A DNA stretch of 64,000 nt from Gentiana macrophylla (lineage: Eukaryota; Streptophyta; Magnoliopsida; Gentianales; Gentianaceae): contig CM047806.1 of NCBI GenBank assembly GCA_026214975.1, positions 55,383,947 to 55,447,946 on the forward strand, written 5' to 3'. A model generated the notes under the pieces. That model did no database searches. It was given only the letters and a program-made list of their open reading frames with translations, and was not told where the DNA came from. Within the stretch, counting starts at the first letter, position 1; the number at the start of each line of letters is the position of its first letter. This document shows, in pieces, positions 34,501-45,010 of the stretch. The position numbers were made by a program, and so were the translations under genes.

Positions 34501-37318
34501 GATGAAATTGATTAGACTGTTTGGTAACACTATATGTGAAATTAGAAATTGTTTTATTTTTATAGTTTATATATATAAATTAGTGTTTCTCTCTCTCTAT
34601 ATATATGTGTGTGTGTGTGTGTGTTTATGTATGCATGTGTACATATATATACATACAAGTAAAGCACATAAAATGAAAAACAGGTAAAGCCAAAAAAAAT
34701 AAAATAAAAATGTTGACATAACTGTTGCTACGTGATATGCTATTAAAAGTAAAGGGCCGGCACTTCTATTGAGCGATAAGCACCAATGACTGCGCTGAAA
34801 ATTAGTTGGTTTTTTACATATAAAATTCAATGGCACTTAATATATTAAGACGTGTCAATCCTTTATAATGGATATAGCTTCATTAAAGGTAGGAAGTTCT
34901 AATTTTTTAAGAATCTTAACTCTCACGGGATCAAATTCCTGATTGAGACCAGTTAAGAAGGAAAAAAATCTTTCCTTTTCCACCATCCTTCTTAAAGTAG
35001 CAACATTATCACTATCCTTCATTTGGATACACTGCTAATGGTCTAATTCTTGCCATATTCCTTGAAAGAGGCTAGAATACTCGGTTATAGACTTATTTCC
35101 TTGCTTAGTGTTATGAATTTATACCTTTATCTCATAGATTTGAGCTGCATCATTGACCTTAGAATAGGTCTGTTGCACAGTATCCCAAATCTCTTTGGTA
35201 GAGGACAAAAACATGCAAATATCACCGATCTCAAGGATCACGGAGTTCCAAAGCCAAGAAATCACCATTGAGTCTTTCTCATCCCAACTAGCATACTTGG
35301 GATCACTTTGAGCAGGTCCAATTCCTAGTAAATGGCTCAGTTTGCCTCTGCCTTCCAAGAAGGTTCTGACAAACTGAGACCATTTTAGGTAATTCTTTCC
35401 ATTTAGCTTGTAGGCAGCTTGGATGTTTTGGAGCTCCTTAGATACTATGGGAGCTTCATGAGTGCATAGATTCAGTGGTTGTTCTAGTAGCAGAAGATTC
35501 AGCCATTTAGAAGGAGAAATTTGGAATTTTTCCGAAAGCTCTGATACCATGTAAGAAATAAAGAATGAGGAAAAAAAGTATTCTTTTGTATTAGAATAAA
35601 AGCTCATTCTGGTTATTACAACTACACTCTCTTTTATATACTAGGAAAATGGTCCAACGGCTAGTTGGATTAAACTAGTAAACTGGGAACACTGTTCCAA
35701 CGGTTATGTTGGACGGTGGACTAGGCAAAACAGCTAGAAAAGGAAGGAAAAACAACTCCAATTTGGCTCCTAATCAACCCATAATTAGCCACTAATTAAG
35801 CATAGAATTAGGAGTACAAAAAGAGACAAAACATGAACAATAATTGCTACAGTAACATCAGGTCACACCATTTTTTCTAACAAGATTTTCCTTTAAACAT
35901 ATACAGGTTTTTTCTAGTACACAAAGTTAGGATGTCCTAAGCAACTTAATATCATTACAACTATGAATAGAAACAATGCTACTGAAGCCCTTAAATAAGA
36001 TTAGTGGCTTGATTAGTGGGAATAGTCTTGAGAATGAAGAGACCAGACACAAATTCAACACTGCCAATCATTTCCTTCGAATTCAAGCCTTGAAATTTGC
36101 AGCCATTAATATAATAAATCACATTACAATTAGTGTCCTTAATGAACCTACTTACAGATAAAAGATTACATGTAGGTTAGCCACAAAAAGAACATTTTTA
36201 AAGTGATATTTTTGTCAATATAAACACTGCCTATCCCAATAACTTGAGAAATGGTACCATCAACAATTTTAACATTGTGGGGTACTTTGCATTTGGAAAC
36301 AAAAGTAAAGACTTTAGGGTTTCTAGTCATACGATTGGAAGACCCAGAGTCAACAATCCAGAAACAGCCATATGGTCCTTGGTTTATATAGAAAGGACCT
36401 CTAACGGCTAGAAAAAGCCAAGTTGCAGAATTACAACGGCTATGAACAGTAAAAGCAGGACCACAAAGATTGTGAAACAAACCAACCTAATTACAAGGGA
36501 TACTCGTAAAAGTTCTACTCAGCCTTTCATTGTAATCTTTTAAAGAAGGATTAGAACTAATCTAGGATCAATTGAACACCAAAAAAACAACATAATTTAA
36601 CACTATTCCTGAAATTATATTTCAGTTTGTCATGTCTCAGCCCTTGAACAATCCGGTCTGGAGCCAAGATAAAGTGAAGGGTCGCATTAGGTTATATAAC
36701 CAGTCTATAACCTTTTCACCAACATGATGAACATGGATCAATTTTTTTTTTTTATATTTTTTTTTGGGTTACACAAAAGGAGGCCAGAACTTGGGCCATA
36801 ATGTGCCATGTTTTGAGCTGTGGAAAGAATCTCTTGTAAAAAATATAAAGAGACGGTCTCAAATCGAAATATAAGCAGAAATTACATATTATCTGCTTGA
36901 ATAGTCTCTGATTCTTACCCGTGTAGAAATATAAGGTACAATATATGCAACTAGTATCGAGTCTGGTACTTTTGCTTCACTGAATGTGATATTTATTATC
37001 CAGGTAAGAGGGCTTCTGAAAGAGAAAAAACTGGAGATGCTGGTTGATCCTGATCTGCAGAGCAACTACATAGGGGCAGAAGTTGAGCAGTTAATCCAAG
37101 TGGCTTTGCTTTGCACACAAGGCAACCCCATGGACCGGCCCAAGATGTCAGAAGTAGTAAGAATGCTAGAAGGTGATGGATTGGCGGAGAGGTGGGACGA
37201 GTGGCAGAAAGTGGAAGTTCTCCGGCAAGAGGTGGACCTAGTCCCGCATCCCAATTCTGACTGGATAGTCGATTCTACCGAGAATTTGCATGCCGTCGAG
37301 CTATCCGGTCCTAGGTGA
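28521..37318 (+). CDS. SERK (SERK1/2-like): SERK-type LRR receptor-like kinase (11 exons, 624 aa)
   Basis: Exons: 28521-28605, 29263-29395, 29472-29543, 30518-30661, 30942-31013, 31131-31202, 31287-31399, 31653-31784, 31869-32210, 32402-32796, 37004-37318. All introns are GT-AG, phases agree, and the lengths (133, 72, 144, 72, 72...) follow the SERK pattern. Protein: signal peptide (1-26), leucine-zipper/LRR cap ([12 protein letters not shown]), about five LRRs to residue 192, the SPP proline-rich hinge (205-230) that marks SERKs, a membrane helix (about 240-262), and a kinase with [15 protein letters not shown] (K329), HRD (426-428), DFG (446-448) and APE. The tail [11 protein letters not shown] is that of SERK1/2. 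SERKs are plasma-membrane co-receptors for hormone, peptide and immune receptors. No lesion was seen. The only oddity is the 4.2-kb last intron filled with copia remains. Confidence 0.95.
34412..34850. mobile_element. Small GGGGCCGTTTGTT-ended repeat
   Basis: It begins GGGGCCGTTTGTTAAAACTG, a frequent end of small plant DNA elements. A run of CTGAAATCTGAAGTATGAAAT repeats and an AT/GT-rich core with (GT)n at 34606-34624 follow. The matching right end was not found. It separates the copia RT from the copia gag. Confidence 0.4.
34855..35549 (-). pseudogene. Copia gag (UBN2 type) of the nested element
   Basis: Minus-strand frame 35119-35540: [20 protein letters not shown], then [17 protein letters not shown] and [10 protein letters not shown], the standard UBN2/copia gag. 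Past a frameshift near 35115 the same protein goes on (EYSSL-type, then [20 protein letters not shown]) to about 34860, where it is cut. The primer site ATGGTATCAGAGC (35538-35550, minus) directly precedes it. Confidence 0.8.
35550..35882 (-). repeat. 333-bp copia LTR (inner element)
   Basis: On the minus strand it starts TGTTAGAAAAAATGG and ends TATTTCTTACA, followed by the initiator-tRNA primer site. The sequence differs from the 36603 LTR, so a second copia element was inserted into the first. Its 3' half is missing. Confidence 0.8.
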
Positions 37319-37777
37319 CCACAGCTGGTCACAGATGTTAGGACCTTTGGTGGGGGGGCTTATCTTACGGGATTCTACGAGCAGAAATATTTCTCTTTTG
37401 TCAGTAGTTTTTCTTTTCTTTCTATATGAACAATGGGGGCCTCAGAAAAAGAAACACATCTTGGAATGTGTCTGATTTTGTGCATAAGAATGTGTAGTAT
37501 TTGTTAGGCAGTTTGGAATTAAACTTTTGTGGGGCTGAGTTAATGCGAGATTTATCTTGAATGAAGATATTCTGACTAACTGAAAAGATATAGGAAGCAT
37601 ATTTCGCTTCTCGTATTCATTATTTTGAAACAAATTCGCCGTAGTAAAACCTTTTGTTGTATATATGTATGCTCAGAATCCAGAAGAAAAATAAAGTAAT
37701 TGGAGATGGTCCTTAATACTCTGGTCTCTTTGAAGTTTCCCACAGTTTAAGATAGTGCTTTAATGTCAATAATTTTA
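37319..37777 (+). other. SERK 3' untranslated region and flank
   Basis: T-rich 3' flank with a plant-type AATAAA at 37690-37695, about 370 bases after the stop. The target duplication of the next element follows. Its flanks resemble Stowaway-type sequence (CTTTAATGTCAATAATTTT), so that element landed inside another. Confidence 0.55.
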
Positions 37778-38202
37778 GGGGTTTTTATCAGCACTCTAGT
37801 TTTACTATCGACATTTTTTTTTTTTTTTTTTTTTTTTTTTCTACTTCCGGCACCACACATATATCTTTGTTTTTTACTTCCAGCACCACAATAGAAACGT
37901 CAGCGTCACTGACGTTCCTTTTCGATATTAACGTCAGTGGATTGACGTCACTAAGTAGTGACACTTTCATAACGTAAATGTCGGTGCCACTGACTTTAGT
38001 TTTGAGCAGCAACGTCGGTGTCATTGACTTTGGTTTTCAATAGCAACGTCTGTGCCACTAAAGTTATGTTCATTAAAAATAATCGTTGTGTCGAAGTAAT
38101 TTTTTGTGGTGCCGGAAGTAATAAAGTGCTAGTTGTAGTAAAAATGTGGGTGTCGAAGTAATAGAGTGCTAGTAGTAAAAATGTGGGTGCCGATAGAACC
38201 CC
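37778..38202. mobile_element. 425-bp non-autonomous MULE-type element with 21-bp palindromes
   Basis: The ends GGGGTTTTTATCAGCACTC and the inverted GGGTGCCGATAGAACCCC form terminal repeats, flanked by perfect 8-base repeats TAATTTTA (37770-37777 and 38203-38210). The interior has a 30-base T run and about six interrupted palindromes. The cleanest is AACGTCAG-N5-CTGACGTT (37896-37916). ACTTCCGGCACCAC subterminal words recur near 40150. No ORF. MULE class is inferred from end sequence and nearly nine-base target size. Confidence 0.75.
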
Positions 38203-38210
38203 TAATTTTA

Positions 38211-38966
38211 ATAATAAAAGTCTAAAATACTCTTAAGTGCTATTAATGCAATAATTGTAACATAATAAAAAATGTTTAAATATATAATATATTAAAAATA
38301 AAAAAAAAAACAAAAATATAATAAATAATTCGTTGGTATTCTAAATCAACTTATAGTCTTATACCATATCATGAGACAAATGGAAAGAGAAAAAAACCCT
38401 TAATACCACCAAGAGCGATTGTCCCCTGGTGCTACATCTCTTTATGAGGTAGAGGCGTGAGACGTGAAAATAGACTCTTTGTAGGAGGGTAGAGCCGTGA
38501 GACGTAAAAATAGACTCATTGTAGGAGGGTAGAGGCATGAGGCGTGAAAATAATCTTTGTAGGAGTAATTTTTTGGTGGTCCGACATCACAAAACGAGAC
38601 TACCCTATCAGGATTTTCATCCAATATGAAATTCTAAAGAGGTAGATTTTTTTGTTTTTGTTTTTTTAACTAAAATTCAAAATTTCTTTTTCGCTATTGG
38701 TTTGGGAATATCAAATCAGATTTGGTCCTGGACCAATATAAAATTCGAGCTTTGTAGAAATGAAAAATATAGCTGTGTTTTTTCTCCGTTTCAAAATACT
38801 AAAAATTGTTCTAAAATGAATTAATGTCATAAATTTTAAGACAAGTCCAATATATCATTTGATTAGCATCAATGCAATATTTGTACAACAGTGAAAATTG
38901 ATTGGATTGGAATAAAAAATATAATAAATGTTTCATTAATATTATATTGACTTACTACATCTGTCT
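38211..38966. other. Intergenic, Stowaway-like debris
   Basis: 38211-38360 matches the interior of the Stowaway element at 39833-40104 (AAAAGTCTAAAATAC...ATAATTGTAA). 38430-38560 has three GAGGTAGAGGCGTGAGACGTGAAAATA-type tandem units of about 58 bases. No gene. Confidence 0.5.
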
Positions 38967-39532
38967 TTAGGGGTGTACACGGATACGGATAATCCGAAAA
39001 CCGAACCGAATCGGGGTAATTCGGTTCGGCTTCGGTTAATAAGACCTACGGTTTGGTTTTCGGGTTTCAAAATGGAAAAACCGGAATTTTCGGTTCGGTT
39101 ACGGTTAGTGCTGTAAATTATCCGAACCGAACCGAAAACCGAACCGAAACCAAACCGAAAACCAAACCGTTTATATCCGAACCGAACCGAAACCAAATAT
39201 AAAAATAAAACCGTTTATAACCATATAGTGAATCAAACTGTTGTAATTGTATAATTTGGATGAAATTTGGTTATTTCGGTTTGGGTTTTCGGTTAATCAA
39301 CCGGTTATTTCGATTCGGTTCGGTTCGGTTCGGTTACGCCAATTATTTACTTTTGATTTTTTTTCGGCTTTTCGGTTAACCGAACAGAACCGAACCGGTT
39401 ATTTCGGTTCGGTTCGGTTCGGTTCGGTTTTCTTTTACAAACGGTTCGGTTTCGGTTCGGGTTTTCAATTAACCGAAAATTTCGGTTCGGTTTCGGTTAC
39501 GCCCATTAACCGGTCCGAACCGTGTACACCCT
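38967..39532. mobile_element. hAT-type MITE built of CGGTT repeats
   Basis: 566 bp between TTAGGGGTGTACACGG and the inverted CCGTGTACACCCT, with perfect 8-base target repeats ATCTGTCT (38959-38966 and 39533-39540). The body is almost wholly made of (A)ACCG-AACCG runs on the left and CGGTT-CGGTT runs on the right, so the whole element can fold back. The two ORFs here (RFGFGSVFGSV and the like) are translations of the repeat and not genes. Confidence 0.85.
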
Positions 39533-39627
39533 ATCTGTCTGAAAAGAAGAGTCAATTCATCTCAAAATATGAGTCATTTTAGAATACCAAGATAACATTT
39601 CTTTTTCTTTTTCCAAAGAAAAAACTA

Positions 39628-39787
39628 CTCCCTCCGGCTCATTTTATTTGTCCACGTTTCTTTTTTGTTTGTCCCAAAATAAGCATCAACTTTGTGCATT
39701 TATTGTCAAATTTCTTTCAATGTCCTTCAATCCTTACTTAATCTGTGTAAAAAGTCAAACGTGACAAATAAAATGGGACGGAAGGAG
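39628..39787. mobile_element. Stowaway MITE (160 bp)
   Basis: CTCCCTCCGGCTCATTTTAT to ATAAAATGGGACGGAAGGAG with TA at both sides (39626-39627, 39788-39789): the Stowaway (Tc1/mariner) signature. Confidence 0.9.
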
Positions 39788-39832
39788 TATCATTTTTAGG
39801 TTTTTTTTTTCTATCCTATCCCTGAATTATTA

Positions 39833-40104
39833 CTCGATCCGTCCCAAAATATAATTATGTTTGAAAATTTCAAACTTAAGAAAGTTGTTTAATGTCATTA
39901 ATTTTAATGATAAAAGTCTAAAATACCTCTTGACTGTCATTAATACAATAATTGTAAAGTAATGAAAAATGATTGAATATATATAATATATTAGTGGTAA
40001 AAGAAAGAAAAATATAATAAATTATTTGTTGGTATTCTAAATTATCTTATACTATGAGACAAAACAAAAAATCTAAATGAAATTATATTTTGGGTCGGAG
40101 GGAA
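39833..40104. mobile_element. Stowaway-like MITE (272 bp)
   Basis: CTCGATCCGTCCCAAAATATAA to TTATATTTTGGGTCGGAGGGAA, flanked by TA (39831-39832, 40105-40106). Confidence 0.8.
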
Positions 40105-40311
40105 TATCTACCTAACAACTTTTTAATTAGGGTGGTTCTAAAGGCACCCCCTAATTACTTCCGGCACCCATTTTATGAATATATTTTTTTACTTTCAGGC
40201 ACCACGGTTTTACTTTCAGGCAACACATTACAAAAAACTACACTTTAGTCCCTAGAGTTATTAAAACTTCAAAACAACTACTTATATTAAATTAAAACAT
40301 AATACTCCTAT

Positions 40312-40540
40312 CACTGGCGGATACATGAATTTATTCCAGTGGTGTAACCGGAGTCTAAAACTACATCTTTTATCCAAAAACAAATTTCAGTGGGGTCACC
40401 GGAGTCGTAAACATCAATTTTTATCGGCAAAACAACACTTTTCAACAACAAAACAACATAGTTTTAATACTAAAAAAATAATTTTTTAAAAATCCAGTGG
40501 GGTCACGTGACCCCCCCTGGGGCACGTGGATCCGCCACTG
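40312..40540. mobile_element. hAT-type MITE (229 bp)
   Basis: The ends CACTGGCGGATACATG and the inverted CACGTGGATCCGCCACTG are flanked by perfect 8-base repeats ACTCCTAT (40304-40311 and 40541-40548). Confidence 0.9.
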
Positions 40541-40989
40541 ACTCCTATACATAATTAAAACACAAACTACCTATCCATTTTCCCTCCCACCCCTTTGTTT
40601 TCAAAGCATTTTCCCTCCCACCTTTCTACACTTACACGATTTTGCTTATAAAAAAAAAACCTGAACTGCAAAAGAAGAAGAACAAGAGAAGAAGAAGACT
40701 AGAAGAAGAGAAGAAAAAGTAAAATTCGGGTTTTATATCATCAAAGATATGTTTATATTTGTTTCAATGCAATGGGTAACCATGGGGTGGTTGAAATCGG
40801 GTTGGACATGTGATTTTATGGTGGTTTAATTCCGTTTTTAGCATTTTCCGGCCGTTTTCCGATAGTGTAATCGGAGAAGATGACTCGGGTGGGGAACATC
40901 GGTGTTGATGTCGCTCGTTCGGTGTGTGCAACGAGAGAGCGGCTGGCGTCCGTAATCTTAATAGGAAATTAGGGTTTAATAAATATACG

Positions 40990-41300
40990 CCAGTGTGGGT
41001 GGCATTCCTTATCATCTTAAAGCGTTGGTATGGGTAACGTCCTTATAAATAAATCCCATTAGGGTTGCCTCTGAAAAACGTCAGTGCTTGTGGCGTTTCT
41101 GTGTTAGTTGTAACGCCACCATGACTGGCGTTCAGAGCAACGTCAGCATCGGTGGTGTTGGGTTGGTCTTCAAGACGTCAGTTTGAGCGATGCCTAAACA
41201 ACTCGTTCCCATTAGGGCTTCTTATGTACAACGCCAGTCGTAGTGGCGTTGATGTAGCATTAGGAACGTCATTGTGGTTGACGTTCTTGCACAGAATGAT
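40990..41300. repeat. 21-bp interrupted palindrome array upstream of the PMD gene
   Basis: Six or more units of AACGYCA-N7-TGRCGTT type. Good examples are 41112-41132 (AACGCCA/TGGCGTT) and 41230-41250 (AACGCCA/TGGCGTT); others are degenerate (AACGTCAG...GGTGTT). Units are 20-45 bases apart. Confidence 0.75.
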
Positions 41301-41834
41301 TGCCTCAAAATTGTTAAGTTTGGATTGTGTTCATTATTTATTACCCCTGAATTAGTCCACTTGATGAGTTTGTTATATACCTAAGTAACAACTGTGTATG
41401 AGTTTAGGTAGTTTCGAATGAGTTTAAACTTGTTTATGGTTAGTCTCTTTGATGAGTTTGTTATCTACGTCCAAATGAGTTTTATAGCTTCAAAATTGTT
41501 TATGGTTAGTCTCTTTTATAACTTGTTTATGGTTAGTCTCTTTGATGAGTTTGTTCATCAAATTATAGTTAATGTTACATTGTATGAGGTTTATGTCTTA
41601 TCCTTGAGCTTTGCAGATAGCGATGAAGGTACCGTAGTGGATCAACGTGGTGCGAAAGCACCCCCCGAAGCTCATGTTAAGCCTAGTATTGTTTCTCAAC
41701 ATACAAGTGTGCCATTTAAAAGAAGGAGTAAACGACAAAAGAATGTGCAAGCAGAGATAGGACATGTGAATGAGCCAACTGAGGCTGATTTAGGAGAGAC
41801 AGATGAGGTAGTTAAGACCACTGAGTCAGTTGAA

Positions 41835-42225
41835 CACAGTTGGGAGTTGAGGCTCCTTCACCCACAGTTGAGACCGTTGTAGATTTTAGTGTAGGGGCCA
41901 CCACTGAGTCAATTGAGACACATTTTGGAGTGGAGGCTCCTTCACTTACAGTTGAGACTGTTGCAGATGATAGTGTCAGGGCCAACATTGAGTTAGTTGA
42001 GACACATTTGGGAGTGGAGGCTCATTCACTTACAGTTGAGACCGTTGTAGATTCTAGTGTAAGGGCCACCACCGATTCAGTTGAGACACAGTTGGGAGTG
42101 GAGGCTCCTTCACTTATAGTTGAGACCGTTGTAGATTCTAGTGTAGGGGCCACCACTGAGCCAGTTGAAACGCAGTTGGGATTGCAGGCTCCTTCAGTCA
42201 TAGTTGAGACAGTTGTAGGTGTTAG
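41835..42225 (+). repeat. 90-bp tandem coding repeats in the PMD gene
   Basis: About four and a half units of 90 bases (GTGGAGGCTCCTTCACTTAC, then GTTGAGACCGTTGTAGA) encode 30-residue repeats rich in V, E, T and S, before the mobile domain. Confidence 0.85.
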
Positions 42226-44372
42226 TGCCAGGATTATACCAGTGGCAAAGGCAGATGTTAGTTCGGGGCCATCAATAGGAGAGGCATCCGGTGCTGCCAG
42301 TTCTGGGGCCACCACATCCGGGGCCACTACAGACAGCATCCATCAAAGCGATCTTTGGGGGCACCGACAGAGGCGTAGTAAGCTGCGGTGAGTGTTTACT
42401 GATGATGCAATGACGATGGTGTGGTGGTATACACAAATATTTTGTTGGGGAAGGATTGACCAGAGCATGTTCGCTATGCGTTGTTGACTAAGCAAAAGGT
42501 ATCATATTTTTTAAGTTGTATAATTTAATAAGTTTTGTTTTATACGTATATTCATTTCTTAAATCTAACTTTATATTCGTATTGTGCTATTGAACAGGAC
42601 CGAGGTGTAATTCAATGCAAGCAGTACACATCTTCCATCCGTTTGTGGAAGATTGATGATGAATGTGAACAATTCAAGCAAAGGTTGAGAGCTAATCCGT
42701 TGTACAACCTGTTACAGTCTTCTTACAACCAAGCCAATTGTGTGATCGTCAGTGCTTTTGTCGAGAGGTGGCATCCGGAGACAAACACCTTCCACTTGCC
42801 ATTCAGTGAGATATGATGATCACACTAGACGACGTCCGATATATTACGGGCTTACCAGTTGCAGGAAAGGCCGTCAACTTTGATGTTGAGAAAAATGTTC
42901 AAAACCCAGTTACATTTGTCCATAACTTGTTATGGATTCATACTGATGTAGTGGCAGATGAGTTAGGACATATTGGTGGACTACGGGTGTCCAAAAGCTG
43001 GTTGAAGAACAACCTTGCGGGTAGATACGGGTTACGTAATGAGGGTGAGGGATCCAGTAGCAGTGAAAGTAGGTCGATCATTACTGTGGATCACGCAGTG
43101 CGTGGATACTTGTTGTACATACTTGAATGTACTTTGATTCAAGACCGCAGTGGAGATAAGATAGGCATAGCTTACCTGCATTTTCTACAGGATCTGGATA
43201 GGGTTGGTGAATAGGCCTGGGGTGCTGCTACATTGGCAAATCTTTACCGGCAACTATCGAAGGCTTCTAGGACAAATACTATTAGGGTTTCTGGATACAT
43301 GACTTTGCTAGAGGTAACACCTGATATTTAGTTTTTTTTTGTGTGTGTGTTTAGTGTGTATGTTTAAACACTTACACGACTGACTGTTTTGTAATATCTT
43401 TTTTTACAGGCATGGGTGTACGAACACTTTCCAACATTCCGACCTCCGATGAACAATAACTTCAATCCAACAGAGATGGTACGGTCATTAAGGTCGAAAC
43501 CTGTTACTGGAATTAACGAGCATGTGGCATTCACATCGTTGAAGCATATGAGAGAGGACTTAGACTTGATGGAGGCATGAGATGTAAGTATGAACTTTCA
43601 CATTAACTAAGATAATGGCTCGTTCAGTTATATTTAAAGCATTTTCCATCTTGCAGGTTGTTTGGGATGTTTATAAGGATGTGAGAAGGGTCCCTGATGA
43701 CGACGTATGTTGGTTTTAGGGTTGCATACGGACACTGGACATTGTATAGGTGTATCACCCAAACCGTGTCGTCCGTCAGTTCGGACATGTTCAATCCATA
43801 CCATAGTCACCGATTCCTCCAAAAGCATCAAATAGAAGTGGGAAGGTGAAGAAATACAACGTCACACATGAGTCACCTGATGATGACTTCATTCACTATG
43901 TGAATCATCTAGTGTATAAGGTTCAGAGAATGGGGAAATTGAGATTTGACTAGGAATGCATGTCTGATTACATGAACTGGTATCGAGGTGTTGCCATACG
44001 TCGTTTGACTGGAGTGAGCAAAAAGAAGCAGCGAGATCTACGAGAGGTTTGACCATATCTATTTACGAATATACAGTCATTTGTTTTGTTTCTTTATTGA
44101 ATGTCATAAACATTTTTTTCTGTTTCACATATAGGATGAGTCATGCAAGCAAGGCTAAAGTCGTTGATGCTGTACAAGACGTAGTTACGAATGCTACAAA
44201 GAAGAGCAAAACATACCTATTGAAAGCGCTTGAGATAGCATTGGAGTTCATAACTACGGGTGTATGTAGTCAAGCCGAAGCCGAAGAATCAATTCAAGTA
44301 CAAGATCAACGAACAAAGAAGCATGCAAGGACCACGAAAAAAGAGATAGTTGCATTGAATGAACATTCGGAG

Positions 44373-44442
44373 TTTGATACATCGTATGCATATTTGCTAT
44401 TTGATACATTGTATGCACATTTGCTATTTGATACATTGTATT
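44373..44442 (+). repeat. 27-bp tandem repeat
   Basis: TTTGATACATTGTATGCACATTTGCTA occurs about 2.6 times at the 3' end of the PMD pseudogene. Confidence 0.8.
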
Positions 44443-44594
44443 TGTTCGTGTGTGATTTGAATTGGTTTTTTGATTCCCCGTTGAATTGGTATTTGTTCGT
44501 ATGTGTTTAGTGTTTTTGGCTTTTGGTATTTGAATTGGTGTGAGTTGGTATTCTTGTCCTGTGTTTTTTCAAATGGCACTTGTTGGTTCTGTTT

Positions 44595-45010
44595 ATGAAA
44601 ACGCCACCCATACTGGCGTTCATATGACACTAGGAACGATGGTGGTACTGGCGTTTCCAGTAAGAGAGACTTGGAATAGGGTATTGGATCTGTTATGCAA
44701 AACGACACCACTACTGGCGTTGGTGACAACACATCCACGTCAGTTACTTTGGTGTTTACAGAAACGTCCGTACGAGTGGCGTTGGGTTTACAACAACAAT
44801 GTCCATGGTGCTGGCGTTGTGATGAAACAGAGTGGGCATGGCTCTGTTATTGAAAGGTCTTTAAACGTCAGTCACACCGTCGTTTTATATTCAGTAGGAA
44901 AGACCTTGTGGTTGACGTTTTGAGGTTTTTTTTGGTATAGAGAGTCACATAAAATCTGATATTTTTGTTCTAAAAACATCACTCTGAGTGACGTTGATTC
45001 ATCACTAGGA
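44595..45010. repeat. 21-bp interrupted palindrome array downstream of the PMD gene
   Basis: About eight units. The best is 44600-44620 (AACGCCA-N7-TGGCGTT). Others near 44635, 44699, 44736, 44760, 44795 and 44865 have arms changed at one to three bases. Spacing is 20-45 bases. Confidence 0.75.

Larger units (their letters stand above)
33246..36603 (-). mobile_element. Ty1/copia remnant with partial LTRs (outer element in intron 10)
   Basis: Minus strand, from right to left. A partial LTR starts TGTTAAATTATGTTG at 36603 and runs to about 36376. A protease piece (36166-36375) has [12 protein letters not shown], with the catalytic DSG. The RT end follows with VVYADD near 34360-34375, then [17 protein letters not shown] and [18 protein letters not shown] (33954-34250). 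RNase H (33430-33795) reads [11 protein letters not shown] and [16 protein letters not shown]. The polypurine tract TTGAGGAGGGAG (33425-33437) leads into a partial second LTR (33246-33422), about 85-90% like the first. gag, integrase and most RT are deleted. Broken frames make it inactive. Confidence 0.8.
32797..37003 (+). other. SERK intron 10, 4207 bp, invaded by transposons
   Basis: Donor GTATGTC after TTGGATTGG, acceptor TTATTATCCAG before GTAAGAGGGC. The other nine introns are 76 to 974 bases. Three nested repeats account for most of it: two copia remnants, both antisense to the gene, and a small element, plus a GT run. The phase-0 junction (TGG / GTA AGA) restores the kinase frame. Confidence 0.9.
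41619..44515 (+). pseudogene. Plant mobile domain (PMD) gene, broken
   Basis: After a TTTGCAG acceptor (41618), exon A (41619-42390) encodes a basic KRRSKRQKN stretch and then five copies of a 30-residue repeat (THLGVEAPSLTVETVV type). A one-base deletion near 41832 shifts frame inside the first copy. After an intron (about 42391-42597) come SIRLWKIDDECEQF and FVERWHPETNTFHLPF, then a one-base insertion near 42814. MITLDDVRYITGLPVAGKAV follows, then YLLYILECTL and a TAG at 43212, then LANLYRQLSKASR. Later exons (from about 43411 and 43657) carry YEHFPTF and VRQFGHVQSIP with further stops. The order matches PMD proteins, known both as host silencing factors (MAIN/MAIL1) and as passengers of MULE and gypsy transposons. 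At least five lesions make it dead. Confidence 0.85.

Noticed and set aside
38942..39582. ORFs rich in RFGFGSV
   Set aside because: They translate the CGGTT/AACCG repeats of the 566-bp MITE.
42022..42339. 105-codon minus-strand ORF
   Set aside because: Shadow of the PMD tandem repeats on the other strand.
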